Shown here: one piece after another, positions 47,823 through 58,100 of the stretch
How positions within the stretch are numbered: position 1 is the first letter of the stretch
How the letters are laid out: every line of letters starts with the position of its first letter
Assembly (NCBI RefSeq): GCF_032854445.1
Contig: NC_088295.1
Location: forward strand, 11,149,385-11,213,384
DNA: 64,000 nt
Reading direction: 5' to 3'
DNA from: Liolophura sinensis
Taxonomy: Eukaryota; Mollusca; Polyplacophora; Chitonida; Chitonidae
Notes under the pieces: generated by a model
Database searches by the model: none
What the model saw: only the letters and a program-made list of their open reading frames with translations
What the model was told of the DNA's origin: nothing
Made by a program: the position numbers and the translations under genes

Positions 47823-48932
47823 CTGCACAGACAATGTATTCATTAACATGTATAGAAATCTTTTTTCTTGATTATAGTGGAAAATATTGGCTTACCGGTT
47901 CTACCAGAGTTAATCTCCGAAGGTGGCAAATATCCCCTTTTTTCGTAGGAGGTCACACAGCAGTGTCCAACTGGACAATCATATCCACTGGAACAGGAGG
48001 TTCGACTGGGCCAGTTAGGGTCAATCGGGCCTATAGCCTACGTATAATAGAAATATAAGGTTAATCAATCCGGCTACATTTAGTAGCCACTCTTTCATGC
48101 AGTTTTTGTCCGAAATTTTGATCGTAAAGGTGTGTGTGTTAATGTCATTTACAGACACATTTGTAGATGTATATTCCGCTGCTATATCTTTAACAACATA
48201 ATGTGCAGGCTATATGCGCACCCAAGGGAACGATATGACGAGACCAACAAATTCCCAATAGGTAGAAGAACATGTGCAGTTATCACCCAAGGGAACGATA
48301 TGACGAGACCAACAAATTCCCAGTAGGTACACGTACATGTGCAGTGCTTACCCAAGGGAACGATATGACGAGACCAACAAATTCCCAGTAGGTACACGTA
48401 CATGTGCAGTGATCACCCAAGGGAACGATATGACGAGACCAACAAATTCCCAATAGGTACACGTACATGTGCAGTGATCACCCAAGGGAACGATATGACG
48501 AGACCAACAAATTCCCAATAGGTACACGTACATGTGCAGTGATCACCCAAGGGAACGATATGACGAGACCAACAAATTCCCAATAGGTACACGTACATGT
48601 GCAGTGATCACCCAAGGGAACGATATGACGAGACCAACAAATTCCCAATAGGTACACGTACATGTGCAGTGATCACCCAAGGGAACGATATGACGAGACC
48701 AACAAATTCCCAATAAGTACACGTACATGTGCAGTGATCTACAGGCTGAGGTGCATGACGGAGGGTATACCTACGTCAATTTGGCCACACAACCATGTCC
48801 TGCCAAAATTCTACAATGGAATTTACGACAATTTACAGCCACAGAAATAAGATAAAGAAAGCCGCGCCTGATTAGGCCTACCTGTAAAGAAAGAGCAATT
48901 AGACACGATGCCAAAATGAAGTACTTGATCAT
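47791..48932 (-). CDS. Small secreted cysteine-rich protein, three exons
   Basis: Join, minus strand: 48932-48882, 48037-47896, 47822-47791. The phases agree (0, then 1) and give 74 codons plus a stop. Exon 1 is a classic signal peptide (MIKYFILASCLIALSLQ) ending at CAG|GTAGGC. Exon 2 follows tattatacgtag, carries the motif CSSGYDCPVGHCCV, and ends ACCG|GTAAGC. Exon 3 follows ctgtgcag and ends SC-stop, with AATAAA immediately after (47790-47785). The C..GYDC..GHCCV pattern resembles the first part of the colipase/prokineticin/Dickkopf-type fold and similar small molluscan secreted proteins, but only five cysteines remain in the mature chain. The product may be naturally short or may have lost its C-terminal half to an early stop. 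Role unknown; likely extracellular. The 155-codon frame on the other strand (47591-48058) is its shadow. No gene is adjacent on the same strand. Confidence 0.65.
47896..48037 (-). CDS. Exon 2 (cysteine-rich) of secreted protein gene
   Basis: 142 bases, phase 0 in and phase 1 out, encoding AIGPIDPNWPSRTSC.. through the CC pair to ..SEINSGRT. Both splice sites fit consensus. Confidence 0.7.
48220..48739. repeat. 65-bp minisatellite, eight complete units
   Basis: Units begin at 48220, 48285, 48350, 48415, 48480, 48545, 48610 and 48675, each starting ACCCAAGGGAACGATATGAC and ending ..ACATGTGCAGTGATC. Units differ at only a few sites (the first is most diverged: GTAGAAGAAC for GTACACGTAC). It lies in intron 1 of the small secreted-protein gene. 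The period is not a multiple of three, so the many 61-codon minus-strand frames are artefacts. Confidence 0.97.
48882..48932 (-). CDS. Exon 1 (signal peptide) of secreted protein gene
   Basis: 17 codons, the only ATG in a good position: lysine at residue 3, then a hydrophobic core, ending at a consensus donor. A TATA-like word (GGTATATAC, about 48956-48964) lies some 30 bases upstream on this strand. That would give a very short leader, or the true start site may lie elsewhere. Confidence 0.7.
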
Positions 48933-48984
48933 TGTCGGTGTCAGCCGTCCAGGATTGTATATACCTTCGGTAAAAAATCACATA

Positions 48985-49017
48985 TTATATATGTATATAT
49001 ATATATATATATATATG
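48985..49017. repeat. Short (TA)n tract and G-run
   Basis: TA-rich tract, followed at about 49026-49038 by an uninterrupted run of G. Confidence 0.8.
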
Positions 49018-49175
49018 GAATAAGTGGGGGGGGGGGGGGCACAGATTATTTTATATCTCCCCCATGTGACCTTACAGTGCGTGGAGAAACACCGGCTGTA
49101 TACTGGTTAATCTTATCACTGACGTCTGTTTTACACTCAGTGTGTGCCTAATTCTTTCGTGCAATTTAATCCTCA

Positions 49176-49222
49176 CCGATATTCTTGAGTACGGCGTAAA
49201 ACACCAAATAAATAAATAAATA
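49176..49222 (+). mobile_element. SINE family A, 3' terminal fragment
   Basis: GATATTCTTGAGTACGGCGT then AAAACACCAAATAAATAAAT; only the last ~45 bases of the family. Confidence 0.8.
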
Positions 49223-50119
49223 ATCCTCACCGTGTGCGACAGGAATAACCATGAGATTTGAATCCCACAAAAGGCTATATATGTAGGACACACAAGACAG
49301 GGAATTCATTTATTTTAGAACTAAGAAAAAAATGGAATTTTCATTTTTCGTATCAATAATTTTTTGGGTTTGCTTGTTTGCTGGAGCGTGACCTGATAGT
49401 GGACATAGATCCCTGTTATCAGTACAGATGTGGACAAACACGATCTTCACATATAAAAACCAACCACCAATAAACAAACGAATACGAACAAAACATGCAG
49501 ACTTACAACTTCTGTAGTAAAACACCCTATATCTTTTTCGTGCATTTTCTAGACGTGAAACCTTGACTGAATCAGCTAGGCCTGAATTCTTTAACTTGTG
49601 ACTTCATGGTCGGCCAAAAGACATAAATATGCTTAAAAAGTGTTGATGGCATTTTTGTTGTGAGGTGGCATTTATTTCGATCACCTTAGCACTACTGTTA
49701 CATATACTTTCAAAGTTATTTGATCGAGAAAAAATGCATTTATTTGAATGAGGAAATTGAGTGTCAGTGACATCTTATGTCTATGATCATGAAGGTTTGT
49801 GCTAGGGCATGCATGGTATTAACGTGACATAATCAATCAATGAAATCCAATTGTTGTCTTTATTTTCACTGCATCATGTCTCTCTTGTACCCACATTGCA
49901 CATCCAACCAACAAACTTCCGGCGTGTCTCTCATAAAGTCCCTCTAACAGATATGAACGTTCCAAGCAGTCTTTTTGACAGTTGCTGTGAAAGACGAAAA
50001 GGTATCGCAACGAGTAAATGCATTGGCGCCTATATTTGCAATGGATTGTTGACATATAAGCGCGTGACGATTTGATGAACTGAATAACACTTTAACTCTT
50101 TAATCGACACTTGACCATC
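49223..50119. other. No recognisable feature
   Basis: Nothing supportable seen. Confidence 0.35.
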
Positions 50120-50440
50120 AACACTTCAGTATATCCTGGCGCGAAGAAGTAGATTAGCATAAGAAACACCTTTGCTGTGTCTAAAGATAACCTTGGCTCG
50201 ATTTAGGCCAGAGTGAGTGGCATACAGGCGCTTTAAGATCTGGCGTGTGTCAGTTTCTTCGTGATTTGCGAACAGTTGTTTACAGCAATGAAGAGGTTTT
50301 GCTCTTCGGGAAGTTATCTGCCTTTTCCCATTATGCATTGGCTGAGGAACCTAGCCAAATCAGCCCCATTCATCAAGACTGCTGTACTCCTCCCACACCC
50401 GGGGCCGAGGGTGATCATCATAGAGATCTTTGATTTTCCG
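50120..50440 (-). pseudogene. Fragment of an HEExDTR-type invertebrate repeat protein
   Basis: A minus-strand frame (50338-50126) holds ANHEETDTRQILKRLYATHS and VIFRHSKG. I associate (H/Q)EEADTR..LH..... with a protein widespread in invertebrate genomes, probably carried by mobile elements. Here the expected following S.DTDV motif is missing, so at most a remnant. Weak, by-eye call. Confidence 0.3.
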
Positions 50441-50829
50441 AACGGGGTCCTTGCTTCTTGATTGTTTGTTGCGTTCGAGCCCTTGATGGAGATTGACCGA
50501 TTAGATCAAACACAGCATCTATTCTAAGAATTCAGCAGAATTGAAGTATCATGTCACTATTCTATACAGTACTTTTCCGTTTTCGCAAAATTGGCGCGTG
50601 CCTATCCACAACCAAGCTTGTTTTCCGACTAAAGATAGAAAAGACGTATGACACCGAAATAATCTGAAACAATTCCGAGCAAATCTTATTTCAGGTTTTA
50701 TACACTGTTCGTGCGCAATTTAATCATAGAGAGACGAATGTGGTGCATCTCATGATGGAGAGTATTTTCTAGGTGAACATTTTAATAAACTTTCCAGTCT
50801 ATCGAGGAGTTGTAAAAGCTTAATGAAAA

Positions 50830-50833
<4 letters not shown>

Positions 50834-50872
<39 letters not shown>
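50834..50872 (+). repeat. Poly(A) tract of about 39 A
   Basis: An AATAAA lies about 50 bases upstream (near 50782), so the tract may be the tail of a retroposed transcript. No target duplication was found. Confidence 0.85.
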
Positions 50873-50875
<3 letters not shown>

Positions 50876-50940
50876 AGGATACCTCCAAAAGAAACATTGT
50901 CGTGGTCAACATCATTTGAACGTTTTTCGTTTCTTTTAAA

Positions 50941-51920
50941 GTGTTAATGAGTTCTATAAGCCTAGCTCTTTATGACATCATATCCTTAAGCAGAGCCATA
51001 TCTATAACCTTCGCACTGAGAATACCCTCCTTAATTTCTCTTGTTTACAGAAATGTTTATAATGTTTTGTGTAAAACGGAGAGCAAACATGAAAATATTC
51101 GTAATGATACATTAAATGCAGACACCATGCATGAATTGCTGACATGATCACTGAAATAAGCGGCTTTTACTGGACACGTATACCAATTGAGAAAATGTCA
51201 CATTGTGCCTATACGTATTATGCTCTACTTTCAAATTTTAACACCATTTACTGTATAAGTAATGAGCGGGAAGCTCGTACTCTCGATAATTCTGGGAGGA
51301 AATTGTTGTCTTTCACACAAATTAAAGGTGTAGTTTTTTGTTTTTGACCGTACATGTTGGCCGAAATATGCCAAGCAGACCAAAAACATTCAAATTTCAG
51401 TCTGGCATCTTAATATTCTTGAGATATTTTGCGTTTTTACTTGCTTCTATCCAACATGTTTTTGGCATGACGACCAGCTGTATATAAGGGGTCGTCCGCC
51501 TGAGACAAGAATTATTGTCCTTTAGACGGATAAGCCCGCAAGTACATTTATAAAACAACATTAGACGGACTTACATAAATATAATACACGGACGTATGTA
51601 CAGATCTAGTACGTACATCTAACCTGTGTATATGTAGACATACAGGTTTGACAACAGTCATAAAACATAGGCCTGTTGATTCCTTCTTAAATTTTATTGA
51701 GGGTATACATCGGCCAAGTTACAAAATTCTCACATCTCGAGGGACACGGTATAGTTTTATTTGATTCTGCATGTATACACTGTACGATGTTAACTGCACT
51801 GTACACATTAATGAAATATCACAGAACATTTCGAAATTCACTGGCCTCTATCCGCATATAAATGAAGTTAGTCTGAAAACACTATGTTTTGTACACTTAT
51901 CTTTTTTCCAGACTGATTGT
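50941..51920. other. No recognisable feature
   Basis: Nothing supportable seen; frames up to 76 codons. Confidence 0.35.
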
Positions 51921-51928
51921 ATTATATA

Positions 51929-53449
51929 CTATCCAAAAAAAGAAACGCATAACCCGGTTTTTTGCGGAGGTGATGCAGTCTTTTCAATTATGCAAAACTA
52001 AATAAGAATTGCTATTCTGCAAATATTTTTTTACACAGATTAAGGAAAGGTCCATATCTAGACAACAAGGCCATCAACTTGAGGTAAGACACTCACAATG
52101 AGTCTCCCACTTGAGTGGAATGTCAGTATCTGTTGTGACCACCACGGGCACGAATAACAGTTCTGACACGCCTTGTCATGGACTGGATGAGACGCTGGAT
52201 AGAGGCCTGGGGAATGTTCTGCCACTCCTCCTGCAAACATGCAACTTGCTCTTGACGCGTTTGGGGTTGAGGTTGACGTTGGCGTAGACGTCGATCAAGT
52301 TCATCCCACAGATGCTCAATTGGGTTAAGATCCGGGGAACGGGACGGCCAGGGTAGCACATTTACATTGTTTTCGGCGAGGAAGTCCCTTGTGACACGTG
52401 CCGTGTGCGGTCTGGCGTTGTCCTGCTGGAACAACTCCCGCTGAACGTCAATGACAGGTAAGAGGTGTGGCTGCAGGATGGTGTCTCGGTAGCGTAAGAT
52501 TTCCCTGAACGTGGACAAGATTTGTACGACCAGTATACGATATTGCTGCCCACATCATCACACTCCCTCCACCAAATCTGTCCACTTGGCGTACGCAGTT
52601 AAGGGCATAACGTTCGTGAGCACGTCTGTAAACCCGGTTTCTACCATCACGTCTCTGCAATAGGAATCTGGACTCATCACTGAACCAAATGCGTCGCCAG
52701 TTGCGTAGATTCCATGCAGTCACGTTGTTACACCATCGGAGGCGATTGGCGCGATGGTGAGGACGCAGCACGATCAAAACATAGGGCCTCCTGGCTCTCA
52801 GTCCATGTTCCCTCAGCCTGTTCCGCACTGTCTGACCTGATATCCTCCTCAGTCCCGGTATGCTGGCTGCTGTGCTTTCAGCTGTAGCACAACAGTCACG
52901 CAAATGGAGGACCCTTATGTAGCGATCTTGGGCTGCTGTAGTGACACGTGGTCGACCTGAACGCCGACGGTCATTTGTTGTCCCAGTATTGTTGTAGCGG
53001 GCAGCAAGCCGTGAAATCGTGCTCTGGCTGACGTGTAGACGCCTAGAAATGGACGATTGGGACTCTCCAGCTTGAAGTCTTCCAATGGCAATATTTCTTG
53101 TGACAGTGTCAAGACGTGGCATGTTGAACCAGCTTGAAAACACCACTTGAAAGACGCCGATTTCCGGCCCGAAGTTGCGGTTTTATAGTCACACACTGCA
53201 TGCTTTCCATGCGTAAGTTCGGCGTGTAAGACTGCACGTGATGCATTATGGTGCTGTATTTTTTACTTCTTCCAAAAACGGCCTCCAAACTCAACATTTT
53301 CAACCAAGAAATGTTTTGAGGAATAAAATGTGTGCTAACTGTGACTATTAACAATATTAAAACACATTTTGCTCATGAAATGAAGACAAAATGTATTTAT
53401 TTCATTTTAAAATAAAACAAAACACCTATGCGTTTCTTTTTTTGGGTAG
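51929..53449 (-). mobile_element. Tc1/mariner transposon, complete ends, dead transposase
   Basis: About 1521 bp between TA dinucleotides (51927-51928 and 53450-53451). The terminal inverted repeats are CTATCCAAAAAAAGAAACGC (left) and its complement with CTACCC at the right end; about 23 bases match with one difference. It encodes one transposase, split by a frame change. Confidence 0.9.
52123..53122 (-). pseudogene. Tc1-type DD34E transposase, frameshifted
   Basis: The likely start is the MPRLDTV methionine at 53122; an upstream in-frame methionine lies at 53146. The N-terminal frame carries a helix-turn-helix region (GESQSSISRRLHVSQSTISR), a GRPR linker (RRSGRPRVTT) and the first catalytic Asp in WFSDESRF, then FGGGSVMMWAAIS. 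The second frame (52518-52123) carries the second Asp in QQDNARPHT and the Glu in PDLNPIEHLWDEL, 34 residues apart, so DD34E as in Tc1. The frames meet near 52485-52500, where a few bases of the usual QGNL..RYRD junction have been lost. All three catalytic residues survive, but the reading frame does not, so the copy is not autonomous. Confidence 0.88.
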
Positions 53450-53484
53450 TATAACATCATCTGAGTGGCTAATACCTGCAAATG

Positions 53485-53673
53485 TATTTATTTATTTGAT
53501 TGGTATTTTACTTATACGACGTCGGCCAGCATTATGGTGGGGGGAAACCCACGACCATCCGCAGGTTGCTGGGAGACCTTCCCACGTACGGCCGGAGAGG
53601 AAGCCAGCATGAGCTGGACTACTGGGTCATTACGCTGCGCTAGCGATCTAACCAGCTGAGCCACGGAGGCCTC
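53485..53673 (-). mobile_element. SINE family A, internally deleted
   Basis: TATTTATTTGATTGGTATTT runs straight into CTTATACGACGTCGGCCAGC. The TACGCCGTACTCAAGAATATTTC part and the block around CTTGAACTCACAGCG are missing. The head CTGAGCCACGGAGGCCTC is intact. Confidence 0.88.
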
Positions 53674-53893
53674 TCGAATATATTTAGGTGTCCTATACAT
53701 ATTAAGCCGTGCTGTACACAGCATAACAAAATCATCGTCTTGCTCATATATTGTCTACGTGGGAAGGTCTGCAGCGTGAATCGGCATAAGCATGCTTTCA
53801 CTTGGCTGCACGAAGCCGGAAACCCGTAAGTTTACAGGTTTTTGGTGTAGTTGGACAAATCCAGTAACAAGACCGTCAGGCGACAGTTCTGGC

Positions 53894-54196
53894 TAGCCCA
53901 AAGCTAAGCTAAGCTCGGTCATATAGATTTCCACGTGGACAATTTCACTGAAATAAAAACGGCTCGAACCCTACCTTATTTTTGCTGTCTACCGATTCTC
54001 TAAATCACCCAAAACATGTAATATGTCAAAGCCAGCATTAATAAACCATCTTTCAAGAGTAATCAAGTCGTTTAAGCTTTCGAATCTGGCTTTGACATAT
54101 TACATTTCGGGAGACTTAGTGAAATTGTCCGCATGGAAGTCTATATAACCTAAGCTGGGCGTTTCGGTAGGAAAGTCCAGCTTAGCTTTCGGGCTA
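53894..54196. repeat. Imperfect foldback (inverted repeat) upstream of PRKDC
   Basis: Arms 53894-54035 and 54086-54196 pair through TAGCCC.AAAGCTAAGCT, ATATAGA.TTCCA, GGACAATTTCACT (13 of 13) and ATGTAATATGTCAAAGCCAG (20 of 20), with unpaired insertions in the left arm. About 50 bases of loop. It resembles a MITE/foldback element; no TA or other target duplication was settled. Confidence 0.7.
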
Positions 54197-54970
54197 TCCC
54201 TGGCGTCCGCCATGATTAGATCAGCACTCCGCTCATCTTTGAAGCCATCACAATATAACTGAAGCATAAAATCTAATTGAGCATGAATCTAATTGTACAA
54301 CAATCCTATTGTAATTTTATTGAGTCAGAATTACCGGTACGAGCGCAACCCTCAGGAATCAACGACCTGAACTTGGAATACCCCGGCCGTGCAAGCTATA
54401 CGTAAACTGAACAAACGAAAAAGTAGGCCTACTGTAAACTAACAGTTCAAGCAGTGGAATAAATATCCTTCCAGTATGTCCAGCTTCTGAGAAAGCAATT
54501 TATCACTTGGTCCTTATCGCCGGAGTCCACAACTTTAATCTGCCCTAGGCTATTGCTTAGACTATTATACGGGCAGTACCTTCGACGTTAGAAAGCCAGA
54601 GTAAACGTGATGCCACCTTGCCCTCGATAATGGAGACGCACTAAAACTGAGACAAGACTGAGTTTCACTAAACTTTTACTTGGTTGAAAAAAAAGTCTTC
54701 AACAATATTAAATGCCGGTTTAAGAAACCTTGACATAAACATTAGTCAGGTGCTGTATTTCACTTTAAATAATTAAATTGCCTTACAGGTCCATGATATT
54801 ACAGCGTAATTATGTATATACAGACGGCATCAAGGCAGGTAAATGGGTGTTTCATGATATTAAAGCGGATTCCCATGTAATGGAATACTTGAAGGTTGAC
54901 TTTTGTGTACCGTAGGCTACTTTATAAGATTTCAAATCTGCGTCGCGCGCATTTACTTTTGACAGGTGGC
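54197..54970. other. Intergenic, upstream of PRKDC
   Basis: No repeat or exon recognised. The last part (54938-54970) becomes richer in CpG (TGCGTCGCGCGC), as expected near a promoter. Confidence 0.4.
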
Positions 54971-54974
54971 TGGG

Positions 54975-55024
54975 CCAATCGGGTTGCTCCAGTCACATGA
55001 TCAGCTCAATGTTTGTGTTTCAAA
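54975..55024 (+). promoter_or_regulatory. PRKDC proximal promoter / 5' leader
   Basis: CCAAT (54975-54979, in GGGCCAATCGGG) and an E-box (CACATG, 54994-54999, within GTCACATGAT) lie just before the start codon. If transcription begins upstream of 54997, two weak-context ATGs (54997, 55009) open one short frame that overlaps and is out of frame with the PRKDC start, ending at 55044. The PRKDC ATG has A at -3 and G at +4. Start site unknown; inference. Confidence 0.4.
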
Positions 55025-55169
55025 ATGGCAGTAACGCGGCTTGAGGAGAGCGTGCGATCTCTTCGTCAGTGTCTTCCTGACAGCGAAGATGGCAGCATAG
55101 AAGATGCTGACAGCCTTGTTGCAGATATCTGCCAGATCGGTTTACATGAAATTGATGAAAAAGATATTG
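55025..55169 (+). CDS. PRKDC: PRKDC exon 1
   Basis: MAVTRLEESVRSLRQCLPDS.. to ..EIDEKDI; ends in phase 1 at GATATTG|GTACGC. The open frame beyond this donor is intronic. Confidence 0.85.
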
Positions 55170-58100
55170 GTACGCTTGATTATGTCGTTTATTACGCTGT
55201 TCAAACTTGCGTAGCGTGTGTAGCCTGCAGGGTGGAGAGCATTCGATGCCCAGCTTTCGTGACATCATTCATGATGAATGTCTCCAGACTAGAGATCTCA
55301 GTTGACAAGGGCTAATTGTCAGTTGAAAGTTTCGATGTTTAAAGTGTAAGGTTTAACGCTACAGTACAACACAACTTTCACACTGTGGCCAGTGAAATTA
55401 CATAGGAAGAGATGAAAAATGCGGCGAAACTGTCGCTCCCGCCCTTTCAGTCTGATCAAGACAATGAGGTCGTGAGTTCGAATCCAGCTCCAGCAAGATC
55501 TGCTGCTTGACGTTAGAAGGCTTATCAGGATATTGGCAATATTTTACAATGTCAGTGCAAAACTAAACTGTTTGCATAATGTTCTAAACAACATAACACG
55601 ATCTGTACCCTTCAACTAACTTGATAGTCATTAATTTCTCACATTCGATTTTGTTGAATTCTCTAAGCTGGTATGACAAATCACACGACGTGAATGTGGC
55701 TTTACTCTTTGTTTAGACTCATTCCTTGAATTCTCCACACTTCATTTAAATTCTGAAAGTCGGTACCCTTATGACAAATCATACTGTCCTAATAGGGCTG
55801 TGTTCTTCTCAGCTCTAGTGCACACTACCCACTCTGCCCACTTGTCATGTGAAGTTAGAAGGACAAACCATGCTGCTTGAATGGGGCTGTACTTGTTTGC
55901 TTGTTTACTCTGTGGCATGTCACGCAAATTTGGCTCTAAATCAATAATTCTCTGTGCATTTATTACGTTTTAATGCTTATGATTAATTGTAAAGTTTTCT
56001 TATCCTTTACTATGTGATTATCACCAGTGAAATTAATTAATTGACTTACCAGACTAGCCCATCAATAATTTCTAGGTTAATTTAAAATAGGAAATTTTAA
56101 TTTTGTCTTGAGCATGTGTCTTTTTTTTTTTTCAGACCTTTGTTGTTCAGTGCTGTTTGACAAATCAGATGGAATTATCACCTATCTGCAGAAAATAGTT
56201 ACTATTGATCAGGTAAGAATCTGAAAAGAAAATGGCTTACTGTTCTGTGGCTATATTCAGATGTCTTTGTATTTGATATAAACTACATATTATCTAGGCA
56301 TGCTTTTAAAAATAAGCTGGGTGCCTTTACATTTTATTAAATTTACAGTTCCAGTATATTTGCCAAATATATTTTGTGCAAATACCATTAACAAAGTCAC
56401 TGGTCAATTATTTTAGCCTGGATCACATTCAGTCTTAGCTCTGGTCCTGATAGCAATGCAAGGGACACAACTTTTTATATGTCAGGAGAAATGACCATGG
56501 TTACCCTAACCTTGATGTACATGGTCTGGGTTACAGCGAAGGAAAACTTGTATTATGAGCTGTTTGAAGTGTATTGGCTGTAATATAAGACACCAGCTTC
56601 CAGTGTAATGCTTCTGCCAGAATTTCAGTTGCTTACAGTGTTTATAGTTAGGCCACAGCGGAAATATTTCTGCTATGAGGTGATAGTATGTTCATACCTG
56701 GAATGAGTATATACATGTATGTTTTGTTGTTTTTTTTTTTTGTTTTTTAAATGTAAAACCCAGATAAGATTTTGAAAACCGTGTTTAAATATTTTTAGAT
56801 ATATTTTTTGTTGTGCAGTCATGCACATTTTATAATATTGCTGCTTGACAAGAAATTCATATTTTTCAGGGGGCCTCCGTTGCTGAAGTCGTTAGTGTGC
56901 CGGTGCGGTGCAATTACCCAGGAGCCTCTCACCAATGCAATTGCTTTGAGTCTAAGTCTAGCTCATGCTGCCTTTCTCTCTGTTTGCAGTCCTCCCACCG
57001 TAATGTTGGCCACCGTCGTATAAGTGAAATATTCTTGAGTATGGTGTAAAACACCAATCAAATAAATAAATAAATAATAAATATATGTTTCAGCTGCAAT
57101 CATGCAAAGCCAATTTGCTGATATTCCTGTCTGAGTTCATTCAGAAGGTTGGGAAGAAAGTACTTCCTTACGCAGTGGACATCAAGGTACTGACAGATGT
57201 AAAATATGCTAGATAGAACTGTATGTACCTTCTTCCTTCTTGAGACAGAAACATGAACAGGCAGTAGACAGTATAAAGATGTTACAAGTGTTACATGCAC
57301 ATGTTTGGTGCATTCCAGTATAAGTCATGCTTATATAAGTAAAAGTATGCTTGAGAGCATTGTTCATCAGTAGTACTTGACACATTTATGTTGACTGTTC
57401 CATTTTTCTTGCCAGGATGTGTGTGTATCTCTGTTCAGCAGAGACAGATTTGCAAAGGTCAAAGTGAACACCTTCCCTGTTCTTACCAAGGTAAGTCAGT
57501 TTTTTGTGTACAATTTTTTTGCATAACTAATTTCTTTAGTATAGATGAAAATGGTCACATTGATGTTATAAACATGGTTTCAAAAATAGTAGAACGTTTT
57601 ATACATGTATGTCAGTTTTAAAATTGAAGGTGTAATACATAAAGTAAACTGACGGCCAAAAGAAACTTTACAAAATTTAAAAAAAAAAACAAAACAGGAT
57701 GACTGAAGTTTAATATATTGAAAAGACCAATGACTTTAGATATTGAAAGTCTTTAGTAAGAACAGACATAGCAGCCCTCAAATCATTTTACAAGTGAACA
57801 AACAGATCAGGGGTGGAAAAATAGCCATTCCATCTTGGTTAGCAATGGGCAGAGTATACAAAATTTTTAAAGTCATTCAATATCAAAACCAGTCAATATC
57901 ACGTGTGTCCACCCCTTGCTTCAGTGCATGCAAAAACTCTCTGAGGTATAGAAAAAGTCAGTTGTCTGATGAGATGATGTGAGATTCGTTGCCATTCATC
58001 TTGGAGAGCGAACACCAGTTCTTGTCGGTTGGCTACAAGGTGTGGCCATTGCCTTACTCGACGCCCCATGATATCCCAAAGGTGTTCTATCCTGGGGAAT

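Noticed and set aside
47591-48058. 155-codon plus-strand ORF, among the longest in the window
   Set aside because: It lies antisense to exons 2 and 3 of the small secreted-protein gene, which have better splice sites, phases and motifs. The plus frame shows no known domain.
48182-48728. Series of 61-codon minus-strand ORFs
   Set aside because: Each is the same 65-bp tandem repeat read in successive frames; the period is not a multiple of three and the array is intronic.
48220-48739. CRISPR-like array
   Set aside because: Units are contiguous with no unique spacers, and the host is an animal; it is a minisatellite.
55013-55315. 100-codon ORF taken as a complete small gene at the PRKDC start
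   Set aside because: The upstream extension has no ATG, and the part after 55169 is intron: DNA-PKcs homology continues in exon 2 from a consensus donor in the right phase.
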